A DNA stretch of 64,000 bases from Thiocystis violascens (GTDB lineage Bacteria; Pseudomonadota; Gammaproteobacteria; Chromatiales; Chromatiaceae), in the NCBI GenBank assembly GCA_020721065.1, contig DYNM01000007.1, positions 51,644 to 115,643 of the forward strand, in the 5' to 3' direction. Each line of letters starts with the position of its first letter. Within the stretch, counting starts at the first letter, position 1. Position numbers and translations under genes: made by a program. This document shows, one piece after another, positions 20,301 through 30,936 of this stretch. The notes under the pieces are model-generated. The model worked only from the letters and a program-made list of their open reading frames with translations. It was not told the DNA's origin and did no database searches.

Positions 20301-23300
20301 ATTAAAGGTCGCGTTGACTATTCTTACCGCATCTAGTGCAACGGTGCAATTGCCAATCCCTGAACAAGCATCCGTCCAACCACTGAAGGCTAAACCGCTA
20401 TTGGGCTTGGCAGTTAAAGTGACAATTGATCCGCTATCAACATTGAATGAACACGACGAGGTGGTGCAATTGATTTGATTAAATGTCGGGTCGAGTGTGC
20501 CGCTGCTGGTATAACGCGCCAGCAGGAATTGATCGGTACCGCCGGTACGATTATCTGCCGCTGCCAGCAAAATCCTGCCATCGGCAGTTAGCGCGACGCT
20601 GTAATCCTCGTCATAGCCGAGCCCTAATTGTTCCGTGATACTGCCACCGCTGCCAAAACTGGTATCCAAACTGCCATCGGTATTGTAGCGAATCAATATG
20701 CCACCGGCATTCCCTTCTCCGTCATTGCCTTTTCCGGCAACCAAAATTTTGTCATTGCTTTGAATAGTCAAGCTCAGGGCATGTTCATATTCAACCAAGT
20801 TGGTGACGACTTTGCCTGTACCGCCACCAAAACTGGTATCTAAACTGCCGTCGGTGTTGTAACGCGCCAGTGCAAAATCGTTGTAATCATTCGCTGATCC
20901 GGCAATTAAAATTTTGCCGTCATTTTGCACGGCAAGGGCATTGCCGCGTTCGGGTTGATTTAATCCAAAATCAGTGGTGACTTTGCCCGTACCGCCACCA
21001 AAACTGGTATCTAAACTACCGTCTGCATTGTAACGCGCTAAACCAAAATCAACGTTAGTGGCAGCACTGGAAATCGTCCCTGCTACTAAAACTTTTCCAG
21101 CATTGGTGCCAACATCAAACGCAATGCTGGTGATTTCGTCACTCACTCCATTAAAAACCGTTGTGACTTTGCCGTCGGTATCAAAACTGGTATCTAAAAA
21201 GCCTGCGCTGGTGTAGCGTGCTAATTGATTTTCACCCGCTATCACAATTTTATTATTGGCATCAACCAGCACAGTTTGGTCAACCTGACTAGGAATGCCA
21301 CCTAAATCAACTGCGACCTGACCGCCATTACCAAAACTGGTATCCAATACGCCATCCGCGCTATAACGCACTAACGCGACATTGTCATCGCTTTTGCCCG
21401 CAACCAGAATTTTATTATCACTTTGTAAAGTCAAACTATAAGCACTGTCGTAATTGCCAAAATTGGTTGTGACCCGTCCGTTATTATCACTGCCAAAAGT
21501 CGTATCTAAATAACCGTCGGTGGTGTAACGCACCAATGCAAAGTATTCGTCTGCGGCTTGTCCAACCACGAGAATTTTATCGTCAGCCAGTACCTCTAAA
21601 TCATGGCTAAAACTATAATAATAATTAAAATTGGTCACGTTGACGCCCGCAAGTATCGGTACGTCGGTGACACTCCCATCGCCAACCGTGTTGATGGTCA
21701 ACGAATACATGGTGACAGGCGTGAGACTATTGGCTGTGGCAGGGGGGCTAAATTCGGCGGTGACGGTGTAATCATCGTCCATTGTGACAACGCAATCACC
21801 AGTACCAGAACAACTGTCGTCACTCCAGCCGGTGAAGACGGAGCCTGAATCGGCTTCAGCAGTGAGCGTGACTCGCGTGGTATCTAAAAAACTGTGAGAA
21901 CAAATCGCGCCGCAATTAATGAAATTACCATTGCTGGTGACGGTACCGTTGCCGGTTTTATTAACCGTTAATGTAAAGGTATTAAAAGAGAGTCCGCCGC
22001 GCACGAGGCGAACATACCCACTATTTTCATCCCAAGATTCGGAGGTGCTTGCACCATCATAAAAGCTAATCATTTCCGGGTAAGTTTCGCCGTCTCCAGT
22101 ATAAGAAGAGGCAGACCAAAATAACCAGTTTGGTGAATTTGGAAAATAGTCGGCGTTGATTGTTGAAGTTGCGCTGTAATCAACTAAAGATTGTAATTCC
22201 TTAACATTGGGTAAGCGCCAATCGTTATAACCACTTAAATTGGCAGTGTTGGCAGCGTTCAATGCTTCGCTCCAATTCATCGTTGTTGCTGTGCCTGTAC
22301 CGTCGCACTCAGTGCCGGTCTCACCTTCGCTGCATTTTGCCCACATCAGCCCAGTATTTATCTGTGTGACAGTGCCATCATCATTATCCACAAAAGAATC
22401 AAAAGACTGTCCGCTGCGGACGAGGCGAACATAACGTGGATTGTTCCGGCCTCCGAGATAAGCGGAAGCACTACTGAAACTGATATACCACGCTTTAGCA
22501 GAATCATTAGCATCTGGAGATTCAGACCAAAAAGCGCCACTCACTGTATTGGGAAAATAAGTTGGATCAATTGTGGGAGTATTAGTGCTAAAATACGCAA
22601 TTCTCATTAACTCTTTAATCGTTGGCATTCGCCAATCGTGATAACCGCACAAACCGGCTGCATTCACATCAGCAACGTATTTTTCCGTATCGCAACGCCC
22701 TGTTGTTTTGCAATTGGTAGTGCCGCTAACAGTTCCGCCTGCGATAGAATCATACCAAGTATAAGTCCAATCTTTATCGCGCAATTCATCATCAGTTTTC
22801 ACTTCCCAGATTAAACCGGTGACATTATCGCGGGTACAAGTGTGATCGGTTGCCGTTGCTGGCAAATCATTTCCATCAGCATCCAATTTGGTGAAATTAA
22901 AACCATTACTGCCGAATTCAGCATCTTGGCGGGGAAAATCAGTAGCAGTGTCCGCACAATCTAAACCGTTTTGCGTAGTAGCATCTGAACAGGAAGTAAT
23001 GCCCGTATCATTTAATGGCACAGTACCAATTTCTACCGCGCCAATATCAACCGTGTCATTAAGAATACGCCAACCGCCGCGTTGATCATATTCCAAACCG
23101 GTCGGCACCGCGTCATTATCACCCGCATTCCACGCTAATCCACCAAAGACCGGCGCACGGGTTTGGGTGGGACCGCCGTTGTCTTGTAAATCGCCGACGA
23201 TGTCACTGAGCAATAATGCGTCAGGTGGAGTTAAATAGGTACCTGCCGTTGGTAATGCACCATCAATACCTAATCCGTCGTTAAAGCCAAAGATATTGTT

Positions 23301-24383
23301 ACCTGCTGATGAAAAATTTGCAGCAGTATCGTTGTAAATTTCAGGGCTCAGACCGGCGGGTATACTGTTGTTAGAAATAATACTGTTAGCAACAGTTAAG
23401 GTGGCATTATTATAAATACCGCCGCCTTTAACTCTTGCAATGTTTTCTACAATGGTACTGTTAATTAAGTTTAAACTGGGCGAACCAGTCCATGCGTTAG
23501 CAATTGCACCGCCCGCGTTCATCACATCATTTTTTGTAAAGGTACAGTTAATCACACTAGCTGAACCTTCGTTCGCAAGCCCACCACCGATTAAAGCGCC
23601 ATTATTAAAAAAGCTGCTTTGATTAATTGCTATTGACGACGCAAAATTAAAAATCCCACCACCATCATTTGCTGGATAATTGCTATCAAATGTTGATTCT
23701 GTGATACTCACTGTGCCACTATCGTTATAAATACCGCCGCCGTTAAAAGCAGAACATTCATTATGGGAAAATTCAGTACGAACTAAAATTAAATTTGCAG
23801 TGGATGCGTTATAAATGCCGCCGCCATAATCATCTGCACTGTTGTAAGAAACAACAACATCGCTCATTACTAATTCAGATTTGTTATAAACAGCGCCGCC
23901 GTGATATAAACCACCTCCTGTTAAAGTATGGTTGTCATCAATTTTGAGTCGCCTTAATATCAGGCTACTATTAAAAGTTTCACTATTATAAATGCCAGCA
24001 CCATCCATTGCTTTACCTTCCTGAATCGTCAAATCTTGGATCGTGACGTCGCCGATACTACTTGAATTAACATAAAAAACTCTTACTGAATTATTGCCAC
24101 TAATCACAAGAGAATCTTTACCTGAGCCGTTAATGATAACTGGATTCCTGATTTCAAGTTCCGATGACAATGTAATTGTGCCGCTTATACCAGTGGCATC
24201 AATAACGTCAAAATCAGAAGTGCTATTCGCATCACTAATCGCCTGCCGCAATGAACCCGCACCACTGTCAGCGGTAGTTGTAACGGTATAGGTTGCCGCC
24301 CCCGCCGGAAAGCTCAAACTACTAATAAAACCAACCACTAAAAACCAGCGCGTGAATAATAAAATTAAATGAAGACGACACAT
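17382..24383 (-). CDS. giant secreted/surface protein: beta-helix N-terminus, six DUF1566 domains in three pairs, bacterial-repeat domains, seven delta-60 repeats
   Basis: Signal peptide; GGGIYN repeats; NDTGI..C..GFPRQDAEYGTNQF.FTKLD...NVTGL.WEVKT...WR.P..KEL cassettes; RYN.DGSLDTSFG units; FTGWSG..CSGTG.C.V repeats. Confidence 0.85.
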   Translation of the reverse strand: MCRLHLILLFTRWFLVVGFISSLSFPAGAATYTVTTTADSGAGSLRQAISDANSTSDFDVIDATGISGTITLSSELEIRNPVIINGSGKDSLVISGNNSVRVFYVNSSSIGDVTIQDLTIQEGKAMDGAGIYNSETFNSSLILRRLKIDDNHTLTGGGLYHGGAVYNKSELVMSDVVVSYNSADDYGGGIYNASTANLILVRTEFSHNECSAFNGGGIYNDSGTVSITESTFDSNYPANDGGGIFNFASSIAINQSSFFNNGALIGGGLANEGSASVINCTFTKNDVMNAGGAIANAWTGSPSLNLINSTIVENIARVKGGGIYNNATLTVANSIISNNSIPAGLSPEIYNDTAANFSSAGNNIFGFNDGLGIDGALPTAGTYLTPPDALLLSDIVGDLQDNGGPTQTRAPVFGGLAWNAGDNDAVPTGLEYDQRGGWRILNDTVDIGAVEIGTVPLNDTGITSCSDATTQNGLDCADTATDFPRQDAEFGSNGFNFTKLDADGNDLPATATDHTCTRDNVTGLIWEVKTDDELRDKDWTYTWYDSIAGGTVSGTTNCKTTGRCDTEKYVADVNAAGLCGYHDWRMPTIKELMRIAYFSTNTPTIDPTYFPNTVSGAFWSESPDANDSAKAWYISFSSASAYLGGRNNPRYVRLVRSGQSFDSFVDNDDGTVTQINTGLMWAKCSEGETGTECDGTGTATTMNWSEALNAANTANLSGYNDWRLPNVKELQSLVDYSATSTINADYFPNSPNWLFWSASSYTGDGETYPEMISFYDGASTSESWDENSGYVRLVRGGLSFNTFTLTVNKTGNGTVTSNGNFINCGAICSHSFLDTTRVTLTAEADSGSVFTGWSDDSCSGTGDCVVTMDDDYTVTAEFSPPATANSLTPVTMYSLTINTVGDGSVTDVPILAGVNVTNFNYYYSFSHDLEVLADDKILVVGQAADEYFALVRYTTDGYLDTTFGSDNNGRVTTNFGNYDSAYSLTLQSDNKILVAGKSDDNVALVRYSADGVLDTSFGNGGQVAVDLGGIPSQVDQTVLVDANNKIVIAGENQLARYTSAGFLDTSFDTDGKVTTVFNGVSDEITSIAFDVGTNAGKVLVAGTISSAATNVDFGLARYNADGSLDTSFGGGTGKVTTDFGLNQPERGNALAVQNDGKILIAGSANDYNDFALARYNTDGSLDTSFGGGTGKVVTNLVEYEHALSLTIQSNDKILVAGKGNDGEGNAGGILIRYNTDGSLDTSFGSGGSITEQLGLGYDEDYSVALTADGRILLAAADNRTGGTDQFLLARYTSSGTLDPTFNQINCTTSSCSFNVDSGSIVTLTAKPNSGLAFSGWTDACSGIGNCTVALDAVRIVNATFNTVTAIPVNDTGITTCSNASANNLPCPVAGFPDQDAEHGTNQFNFTKLDASGNPLPATATNHVCVKDNVTGLVWEVKTDDGGLRDKDNTYDFSQAATFANTVSSNGLCGSNTWRVPTVKELLGIVDYGRTAPSIDLNYFPNIATGNWYWSSSAYANDAADAWYVDFGSNGNSFGHDRSNPHPVRLVSGTQSLDVFVVNGDETVTQSNTGLMWAKCAVGLSGSDCTTGTALGNATWSDALTAANTSTLGGHTDWRLPTVKELQSLMDYSQSEPAIGTDFPNTNPNAWLWSSTPIVNAADKTWYIHSSEGYIGDLARTTNSNIRVRLVRGGQSFQSFNLTVATTGTGSGTVTTDLTGTNCGANCQVFNERTIVVLTATHGVNSTFTSWNGCMPLVAHSDQCYVTMDAAKTVTANFAITQKTLYISRFGNGRVFTDDSAINCGETCFNNFNYDTNVTLKTSADAGYVFSGWNVCTGSDSCIVTMDGNKNVTATFTAITYPIAITIAPTGSGTVNCTNNPVTYGGNSTCTAVNNSGYTFNGFSGDCAGSTCELSNVTANKAVTANFTAIPIALTVTSAGTGSGTITSVPAGIDCNTNCTANFASGSEIILNATAATGSTFTGWSGGICSGTGACTVQLTAAQTITATFRHSAATLGLNDTGINTCGNANTNRLPCPVTGFPRQDAEYGTNQFDFTKLDVSGNELAATATDHACVRDNVTGLTWEIKTKDGGSRDHKSLYQWTERLAYVKKVNAAHLCGFNDWRVPDIKELTGIVSYQHVIPKLAIVTSYFSDLDKIGTLGFWSEATSSDIASSAWFLYFTNGAANYGKHNKKYHLRLVRGAPASNVLVDNNNGTISQTNTGLMWAKCSEGQTGNTCAGTATVMTWEQALVTASNSKLANYSDWRLPNIKELQTLIEYERDGAVKLNNIYFPNTPSGALWSSTPFALYARYAWYLYPNGYLGSQFRTKAVHVRLVRSL
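20470..21650 (-). repeat. delta-60 repeat block (seven units) within the 2333-aa ORF
   Basis: Units TTDGYLDTTF, SADGVLDTSF, TSAGFLDTSF, NADGSLDTSF, NTDGSLDTSF, NTDGSLDTSF, TSSGTLDPTF; two stretches (20811-20880, 20980-21050) are nearly identical at nucleotide level. Confidence 0.8.
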
Positions 24384-24445
24384 CGGTGCTGCTCCAAAGT
24401 TAATCAGTCCACAACAGTTACTTTAATTTCATCAAAAACTTAAAA

Positions 24446-24470
24446 AGCCTCCTTTTTATAAAAGGAGGCT
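24446..24470 (-). terminator. Rho-independent terminator of valS
   Basis: Minus strand AGCCTCCTTTTATAAAAAGGAGGCTTTTT. Confidence 0.7.
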
Positions 24471-24477
24471 AAAATCA

Positions 24478-27309
24478 TTAAAGCGCCGCGATCTTGTCGC
24501 GTTGCGCCAGCAAATTCCCAATTGCTGCCGCATTTTCCGCTAACCGTTCGCGCTCTTTTGCGACCACCGCTGCTGGCGCTTTATCCACAAAACTGGCATT
24601 CGCCAATTTCTGCTCAATCCGCGCATTATCATCCGTCAATCGCGCCAGTTCTTTATCCAGCCGTTTTAATTCCGCGTCCTTATCAATTAAACCCGCCATT
24701 GGAATTAACAACTTCATCGCGCCGACCAGCGCCATTGCCGCTTCTGGTGCGTCTGCTTCATTCGCCAAGACGGTGATTGATTCAGTGCGGGCGAGAAAAT
24801 CTAAATACGGACGCGCTGTTTTTAACCACAGTTGATCCTGTTCTGACGCATTCGCAACCAATAGCGGCAGCGGTTTGCCGGGCGGAATATTCATTTCGCC
24901 TTTAATGCGCCGAATACCCAAAATGCACTGCTTGACCCAATCAATTTCACGCACCGCTGGCAAATCATCCGCGCCAGCATCAGCAAGTGGAAATGGTGCG
25001 AGCATAATGGTGTCGCCATTCACACCCGTCAGCGATTTGACCTTCTGCCAAATCTCTTCGGTAATAAACGGCATGATCGGATGCGCCAGCCGCAGCAATG
25101 TTTCCAACGTCGTGATCAGCGTGTGGCGAGTGCCGCGTTTGGCGGCGGCGCTGGCGTGATCGCCAGTTAATACTGGTTTGGATAATTCCAAATACCAATC
25201 GCAGAAATCATTCCAAGTGAATTCATAAATCGCTTGCGCAGCTAAATCAAACCGATACACATCAATTGCGCTGGTGACGGCAATAACGGTCGCATTTAAT
25301 CGCGCTCGAATCCAACGGTCGGCTGCGGATAATTCAAGCGATTCATTACCCAATCCACAATCTTGCTCTTCGGTGTTCATCAGGACATAGCGCGAGGCAT
25401 TCCATAATTTATTGCAGAAATTGCGATAACCTTCCGTTCGCGCTAAATCAAATTTAATATCACGTCCAGTTGTCGCCAGCGCCGCAAAAGTAAAGCGCAG
25501 CGCGTCAGTGCCAAACGCAGGAATACCAGCGGGAAAATCTTGACGGGTGGCTTTGGCAATTTTGGCGGCGAGATGCGGCTGCATCATTCCTTTCGTGCGC
25601 TTTTCTACCAGCGCCTCTAATTCAATGCCGTCAATCAAATCAATCGGATCAAGCACGTTGCCTTTTGATTTCGACATCTTGTCGCCGTGCGCATCGCGTA
25701 CCAAGCCGTGAATGTAAATCTCGCGGAACGGCACTGCGTCCATAAATTTCAAGCCCATCATCATCATCCGCGCTACCCAGAAAAAGATGATGTCAAAACC
25801 CGTCACCAGCACCGAAGTCGGATAAAACGTCGCCAGCCGCTCGGTCGATTCCGGCCAGCCCAGCGTGCTGAACGGCCACAGCGCCGAGCTAAACCAGGTA
25901 TCGAGCACGTCTTCATCCTGCGCCAGCGCGATCTCCGCGCCCAAACCATGTTTATCGCGCACTTCCTGCTCAGAACGTCCGACGTAAACATTGCCCTCGG
26001 CGTCGTACCACGCCGGAATCCGATGTCCCCACCAGATTTGTCGGCTGATGCACCAGTCTTGAATGTTGCGCATCCACTCAAAATAGGTGTTTTTCCAGTT
26101 ATCGGGCACAAAGCGCACCTCGCCATTTTCGACCGCTTTGATCGCTGGCGCGGCGAGCGGAGCCACGCGCACATACCATTGATCGGTGAGATACGGCTCA
26201 ATCACCGCGCCCGAACGGTCGCCGCGTGGCTGTTGCAGGCGATGGTCTTTGACCGCCGCCAGCAATCCCGCTGCCTCCAAATCGGCAACGATCCGCTTCC
26301 GCGCTTCATACCGATCCAAACCGAGATACGCAGCGGGCAGCAGTTGCCCTTCTTCGGGTTCATTGGCGCGAATGCTGGCGCTGGGCGTGAAAATGTTGAT
26401 TAAGCCGCCGTGCGGTTGGTCAGCAATCGCGGTCTCGTCGCGGTGGCGCAGCCAGACTTGATGGTCATTGAAATCGTGCGCAGGCGTGATCTTGACGCAG
26501 CCGGTGCCAAACGTCGGATCAGCGTGTTCATCGGCGATGATCGGAATGCGCCGTCCGGTCAGCGGCAGATGGACAAATTCGCCGATCAAATGGCGATACC
26601 GCTCGTCTTCAGGATTGACCGCGACGGCGCAGTCGCCGAGCAGCGTTTCGGGGCGCGTGGTGGAAACGACGAGATCGCCGGTGCCGTTGGTCAGCGGATA
26701 ACGCATTTCCCACAGATGCCCGTTTTCTTCTTCCGACAGCACTTCGAGATCGGAAACGGCGGTGTGCAACACCGGGTCCCAATTGACCAGCCGCTTGCCG
26801 CGATAAATCAAGCCTTCCTCAAACAGCCGGACGAACACCTCACGCACGGCAGTTGAAAGCCCGTCATCCATCGTGAAACGTTCATGTTCCCAATCCAGCG
26901 ACGCGCCCATCCGCCGGAGCTGGCGCGTGATCGTGCCGCCGGATTCGGCCTTCCACTCCCACACGCGCTTGATGAACTGCTCGCGCCCGAAATCGTGACG
27001 GGTTTGACCTTCGGCGTTAATCAGGCGCTCAACCACCATCTGCGTGGCAATTCCAGCGTGATCGGTGCCGGCTTGCCACAGCGTCGGCTCGCCACGCATC
27101 CGGTGATAACGAATCAGCGCGTCCATGATCGTGTCTTGAAAGGCATGACCCATGTGCAGGCTGCCGGTCACATTCGGCGGCGGAATCATCACGCAATAAG
27201 GCGCAGCAGTCGGTTGACGGGCGGCAGTCGGGACGAAATCGCCCCGCGCTTCCCAGAATTGATACCAGCGGGTTTCGATGGCTTGCGGATCGTAGTTTTT
27301 GTCTAGCAT
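24478..27309 (-). CDS. valS: valyl-tRNA synthetase
   Basis: [44 protein letters not shown]. Confidence 0.97.
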   Translation of the reverse strand: MLDKNYDPQAIETRWYQFWEARGDFVPTAARQPTAAPYCVMIPPPNVTGSLHMGHAFQDTIMDALIRYHRMRGEPTLWQAGTDHAGIATQMVVERLINAEGQTRHDFGREQFIKRVWEWKAESGGTITRQLRRMGASLDWEHERFTMDDGLSTAVREVFVRLFEEGLIYRGKRLVNWDPVLHTAVSDLEVLSEEENGHLWEMRYPLTNGTGDLVVSTTRPETLLGDCAVAVNPEDERYRHLIGEFVHLPLTGRRIPIIADEHADPTFGTGCVKITPAHDFNDHQVWLRHRDETAIADQPHGGLINIFTPSASIRANEPEEGQLLPAAYLGLDRYEARKRIVADLEAAGLLAAVKDHRLQQPRGDRSGAVIEPYLTDQWYVRVAPLAAPAIKAVENGEVRFVPDNWKNTYFEWMRNIQDWCISRQIWWGHRIPAWYDAEGNVYVGRSEQEVRDKHGLGAEIALAQDEDVLDTWFSSALWPFSTLGWPESTERLATFYPTSVLVTGFDIIFFWVARMMMMGLKFMDAVPFREIYIHGLVRDAHGDKMSKSKGNVLDPIDLIDGIELEALVEKRTKGMMQPHLAAKIAKATRQDFPAGIPAFGTDALRFTFAALATTGRDIKFDLARTEGYRNFCNKLWNASRYVLMNTEEQDCGLGNESLELSAADRWIRARLNATVIAVTSAIDVYRFDLAAQAIYEFTWNDFCDWYLELSKPVLTGDHASAAAKRGTRHTLITTLETLLRLAHPIMPFITEEIWQKVKSLTGVNGDTIMLAPFPLADAGADDLPAVREIDWVKQCILGIRRIKGEMNIPPGKPLPLLVANASEQDQLWLKTARPYLDFLARTESITVLANEADAPEAAMALVGAMKLLIPMAGLIDKDAELKRLDKELARLTDDNARIEQKLANASFVDKAPAAVVAKERERLAENAAAIGNLLAQRDKIAAL

Positions 27310-27463
27310 GGAATTTTAAGCTCGGGGGTTTTTCAGTTGTGAGTTTTTAGAGATCGTGCAATGGATCACTGCAAATCGACTCGGCGGGTTAAAAAATTGG
27401 GTGACTATCGAAAAAGCTATTCTCAATTTGGAAATAAATGAGTGAGAGTTTCATCACTTGCCG

Positions 27464-27679
27464 CTAAACGCACGACGCTTGATTAGAAAAATAGGTCATG
27501 GGTTGTGGTAATGGAGTAGTTTCCAGCATTAACAGCGCCAAAACTTCTTTAGCTTGTTGCAAGGCTTCGTCATAGGTTGCGCCGTGCGTGTGTGCATAAG
27601 GCCCAAACTCAGGTAACGACGCGATATAACACTGATCTTCTTCAGACCACTGAATGAAAATACTGTAATGAGTCATCAT
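27464..27679 (-). CDS. hicB: HicB-family antitoxin
   Basis: YSIFIQWSEEDQCYIASLPEFGPYAHTHGATYDEALQQAKEVLALLM; 4-nt overlap with hicA. Confidence 0.85.
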   Translation of the reverse strand: MMTHYSIFIQWSEEDQCYIASLPEFGPYAHTHGATYDEALQQAKEVLALLMLETTPLPQPMTYFSNQASCV

Positions 27680-27879
27680 TTTTTCTCCGCTATTGCACTT
27701 AAATAACCAGCAACCTGTTTTTCTTGATAAGGTTTTGCATCAGCGCCACTATGTCCAGATAAAATAAGTTTATCAGTCAACAGATCATGTGACCATTTTG
27801 TATGGCTTCCTTTGGCTTGTTCACACACGCAACCTGCTTTCAATAGACTATTTTTTAACATTCTAATCGTTTTAGGCAT
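27676..27879 (-). CDS. hicA: HicA-family mRNA interferase toxin
   Basis: MPKTIRMLKNSLLKAGCVCEQAKGSHTKWSH, HicA dsRBD-like fold with GSH motif. Confidence 0.85.
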   Translation of the reverse strand: MPKTIRMLKNSLLKAGCVCEQAKGSHTKWSHDLLTDKLILSGHSGADAKPYQEKQVAGYLSAIAEKK

Positions 27880-27991
27880 CGCAACTTTACAAACAAATGG
27901 TTAATTTATATTGCGAATCGCAAAAAGAGTTGATGATTCCCGCCCACAACATGCGAATCATCAAAAATTCCTCTTTGAAAAAGGAATGCAC

Positions 27992-28018
27992 AAAAAGCCC
28001 CCCTTTGAAAAGGGGGCT
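27992..28018 (-). terminator. Rho-independent terminator of ileS
   Basis: Minus strand AGCCCCCTTTTCAAAGGGGGGCTTTTTG. Confidence 0.7.
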
Positions 28019-28025
28019 TAAACAT

Positions 28026-30857
28026 TTATGCAAAACGGCGTAATTCACCCGCACCAGTCACATTATCCACGCAGCGTCCGCACAATTCGGGATGTTCCGA
28101 ATGCTGACTAACATCAGCGCGATGATGCCAGCAGCGCACACATTTAGGATAAACAGATGCCAAAACGCGCACCGCCAGTCCGTCTAAATCAGTCGTGTTA
28201 GCTTCTGCTGTCTGTGCGTTTAACGGCAGCAATTCCACTTCAGACACAATCAATGCAAAACGCAATTCAGCGCCGAGTTGTTTTAATTGCGCCAACACAG
28301 CATCACTGCAATACAATGTGATTTCTGCATCTAACGCCGAACCAATTTCTCCCGCTTTTCTTGCAGCTTCTAATGCCGGTCCAATCGCAGCGCGTACTGC
28401 AATCACCTGTTCCCAACAGTCACGATCAAGCGGATCGTTGGCAGTGAGCGTAAATAATTGGTTATACCAAACGGCAGTAAAAATCGTATCATCGCGTTGA
28501 CCGGGAATCTCGCGCCACATTTCATCGGCAGTAAAACTCAAAATCGGTGCCAGCCAACGACTCATTGCTTCAATTAAATGAAACATTGCCGTTTGGCACG
28601 AGCGCCGAGCGCGGCTATCGGTTGGCGTGGTATATTGACGATCTTTAATCACATCAAGATAAAACCCGCCTAAATCAACCACGCAAAACTGCTGCACCTT
28701 TTGCACAACTAAATGAAATTGGTAGTCCTGATAAGCGGCAATAATATCAGTCTGCAATTGCGCGGCGCGATCCACAATCCAGCGATCCAGCGCCAGCATA
28801 TTTTCTGGTGCAACCACATGAATTGCAGGATCAAAACCATTGAGATTGGCGAGTAAAAAACGGGCAGTATTGCGCAAACGCCGATACGCATCCGCAGTGC
28901 GATTCAAAATCTCATCACTGACATTCATCTCGCTGCGATAATCGGTTGCTGCAACCCACAAGCGAATAATATCCGCGCCCAGCGTTTTCATTACCGTTTG
29001 TGGACTGACGACATTGCCCTTCGATTTGGACATCTTTTCGCCTTTCGCATCGACAGTAAAACCATGTGTTAAAACCTGCCGATAGGGAGCGCAGCCGTGC
29101 ATAGCCACCGAAGTCATTAACGACGATTGAAACCAGCCGCGATGTTGATCGGAACCTTCTAAATATAAATCGGCGGGTGCATGTAAACCATCGCGCTGAT
29201 TTAATACGCAAGCATGAGTCACACCGGAATCAAACCACACATCCAACGTATCGGTGATTTTTACATATTGTGCGCCTTCTTCATCGCCCAATAAATCACG
29301 CGGATGCAATTCAAACCACGCTTCAATCCCGTGTTTTTCAACCCGTTTCGCCACCAGTTCCAATAATTCAGCCGTGCGCGGATGCCGTTCACCAGTGGCT
29401 TTATGAATGAATAATGGAATTGGCACGCCCCAAGTGCGTTGGCGCGAAATACACCAATCAGGCCGTCCGCGCACCATCCCTTCAATGCGACTTTGACCCC
29501 ATTCTGGCAGCCAATTGACATTACCGATTTCATTTAACGCTGTATTTCGCAATCCCGCTTGTTCCATACTGATAAACCATTGCGGAGTTGCGCGAAAAAT
29601 AATTGGCGTTTTATGCCGCCAGCAATGCGGATAACTATGCGTCAAGCGCGTTTCCAATAATAATGCACCATGCGCTTTTAATACCTCAACCACATGCGCA
29701 TTGGCTTGAAAAACATTCTCACCTGCAAATAACTGCGTATTCGGTAAAAAACGCCCATCGCTACCAACCGGATTATCAACCGCTAAACCGTAGCGCAGCC
29801 CAACGAGATAATCTTCTAAACCGTGCCCCGGCGCGGTATGAACCGCCCCGGTGCCCGCCTCCAGCGTGACGTGATCGCCGAGAATGATCGGCACAGCGCG
29901 GTCATAAAACGGATGTTTGAGCTGCTGACCCTCGAAATCGCGCCCGCGTCCGTCGCCCACCACGCGGTAATCCGTGATTTGCCAGCGATCCATCGCATCT
30001 TTCAACAGCCCTTCGGCGAGAATCAGGCGCTCGCTGCCATGCGCGGTCTGCGCCTCCACAATCACATAATCTAGCTCGGCATTGAACGCAACTGCTTGAT
30101 TTGCCGGTAAAGTCCAAGGCGTCGTTGTCCAAATCACCACCGCCATCGCGCCCTCGCCGCAACCAGTCGGGCTGGTGCTCGCGCAGGCCGCAAACGCAGT
30201 CGGATCGACCACTGGAAAGCGCACATCAATTGCAAGTGATTGTTTATCGGCATATTCAACCTCGGCTTCCGCCAACGCCGAGCCGCAATCAATGCACCAA
30301 TGCACCGGCTTCTCGCCCTGCTGCAAATGCCCGTTGGCAATGATCTGACCCAGAGCGCGGATCGTCTCCGCCTCAAACGCATAATCCATTGTTAAATAAA
30401 GTTTTTCCCAGTCACCGAGCACACCGAGGCGCTTGAAATCGCGGCGCTGCCCGTCCACTTGCGCGGCGGCATATTCGCGGCAAGCAATGCGAAATTCAGC
30501 CGCAGTAATTTTATGACCGGGTTTACCTTTCTTTTTTTCAACCTGCAATTCAATCGGCAGCCCATGACAATCCCAACCCGGAATATAAGGCGCATTCATT
30601 CCGTCCAGCGTGTGCGCTTTAATAATAATGTCTTTCAAAACTTTATTCACGGCATGACCAATGTGAATCTCGCCATTTGCATACGGCGGGCCATCATGCA
30701 GAATAAATGTTGGCGCACCAGCGCGAGCAGCGCGAATCCGGGTATAAATATCCAGCTCTTCCCAACGCTTCAGCATTTCTGGCTCACGCGTAGCGAGGTT
30801 AGCTTTCATCGCAAAACCAGTCTGCGGAAGATTTAACGTGTGTTTGTAATCAGTCAC
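28026..30857 (-). CDS. ileS: isoleucyl-tRNA synthetase
   Basis: [49 protein letters not shown]-terminal zinc site [11 protein letters not shown]...CGRCVDNV. Confidence 0.97.
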   Translation of the reverse strand: MTDYKHTLNLPQTGFAMKANLATREPEMLKRWEELDIYTRIRAARAGAPTFILHDGPPYANGEIHIGHAVNKVLKDIIIKAHTLDGMNAPYIPGWDCHGLPIELQVEKKKGKPGHKITAAEFRIACREYAAAQVDGQRRDFKRLGVLGDWEKLYLTMDYAFEAETIRALGQIIANGHLQQGEKPVHWCIDCGSALAEAEVEYADKQSLAIDVRFPVVDPTAFAACASTSPTGCGEGAMAVVIWTTTPWTLPANQAVAFNAELDYVIVEAQTAHGSERLILAEGLLKDAMDRWQITDYRVVGDGRGRDFEGQQLKHPFYDRAVPIILGDHVTLEAGTGAVHTAPGHGLEDYLVGLRYGLAVDNPVGSDGRFLPNTQLFAGENVFQANAHVVEVLKAHGALLLETRLTHSYPHCWRHKTPIIFRATPQWFISMEQAGLRNTALNEIGNVNWLPEWGQSRIEGMVRGRPDWCISRQRTWGVPIPLFIHKATGERHPRTAELLELVAKRVEKHGIEAWFELHPRDLLGDEEGAQYVKITDTLDVWFDSGVTHACVLNQRDGLHAPADLYLEGSDQHRGWFQSSLMTSVAMHGCAPYRQVLTHGFTVDAKGEKMSKSKGNVVSPQTVMKTLGADIIRLWVAATDYRSEMNVSDEILNRTADAYRRLRNTARFLLANLNGFDPAIHVVAPENMLALDRWIVDRAAQLQTDIIAAYQDYQFHLVVQKVQQFCVVDLGGFYLDVIKDRQYTTPTDSRARRSCQTAMFHLIEAMSRWLAPILSFTADEMWREIPGQRDDTIFTAVWYNQLFTLTANDPLDRDCWEQVIAVRAAIGPALEAARKAGEIGSALDAEITLYCSDAVLAQLKQLGAELRFALIVSEVELLPLNAQTAEANTTDLDGLAVRVLASVYPKCVRCWHHRADVSQHSEHPELCGRCVDNVTGAGELRRFA

Positions 30858-30936
30858 TCAAGTCTTGCTCCTATTTTTTTAATAGCGGTTTATTATAAAA
30901 AACCGCTGCAATGTCAATCACGCAGTTGCGTAGTGT

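Noticed and set aside
17382-24383. Diversity-generating retroelement acting on the DUF1566/C-lectin-like domains
   Set aside because: No reverse transcriptase ORF or template repeat visible in this window.
25687-26403. 238-aa plus-strand ORF antisense to valS, and similar long antisense ORFs in tssM, pepA and feoB
   Set aside because: Codon-bias shadow ORFs; sense genes are unambiguous.
30874-30912. AGCGGTTTATTATAAAAAACCGCT inverted repeat between the Ter kinase and ileS
   Set aside because: Stem present, but the minus-strand continuation is ATTAAAA, so not a clear intrinsic terminator.
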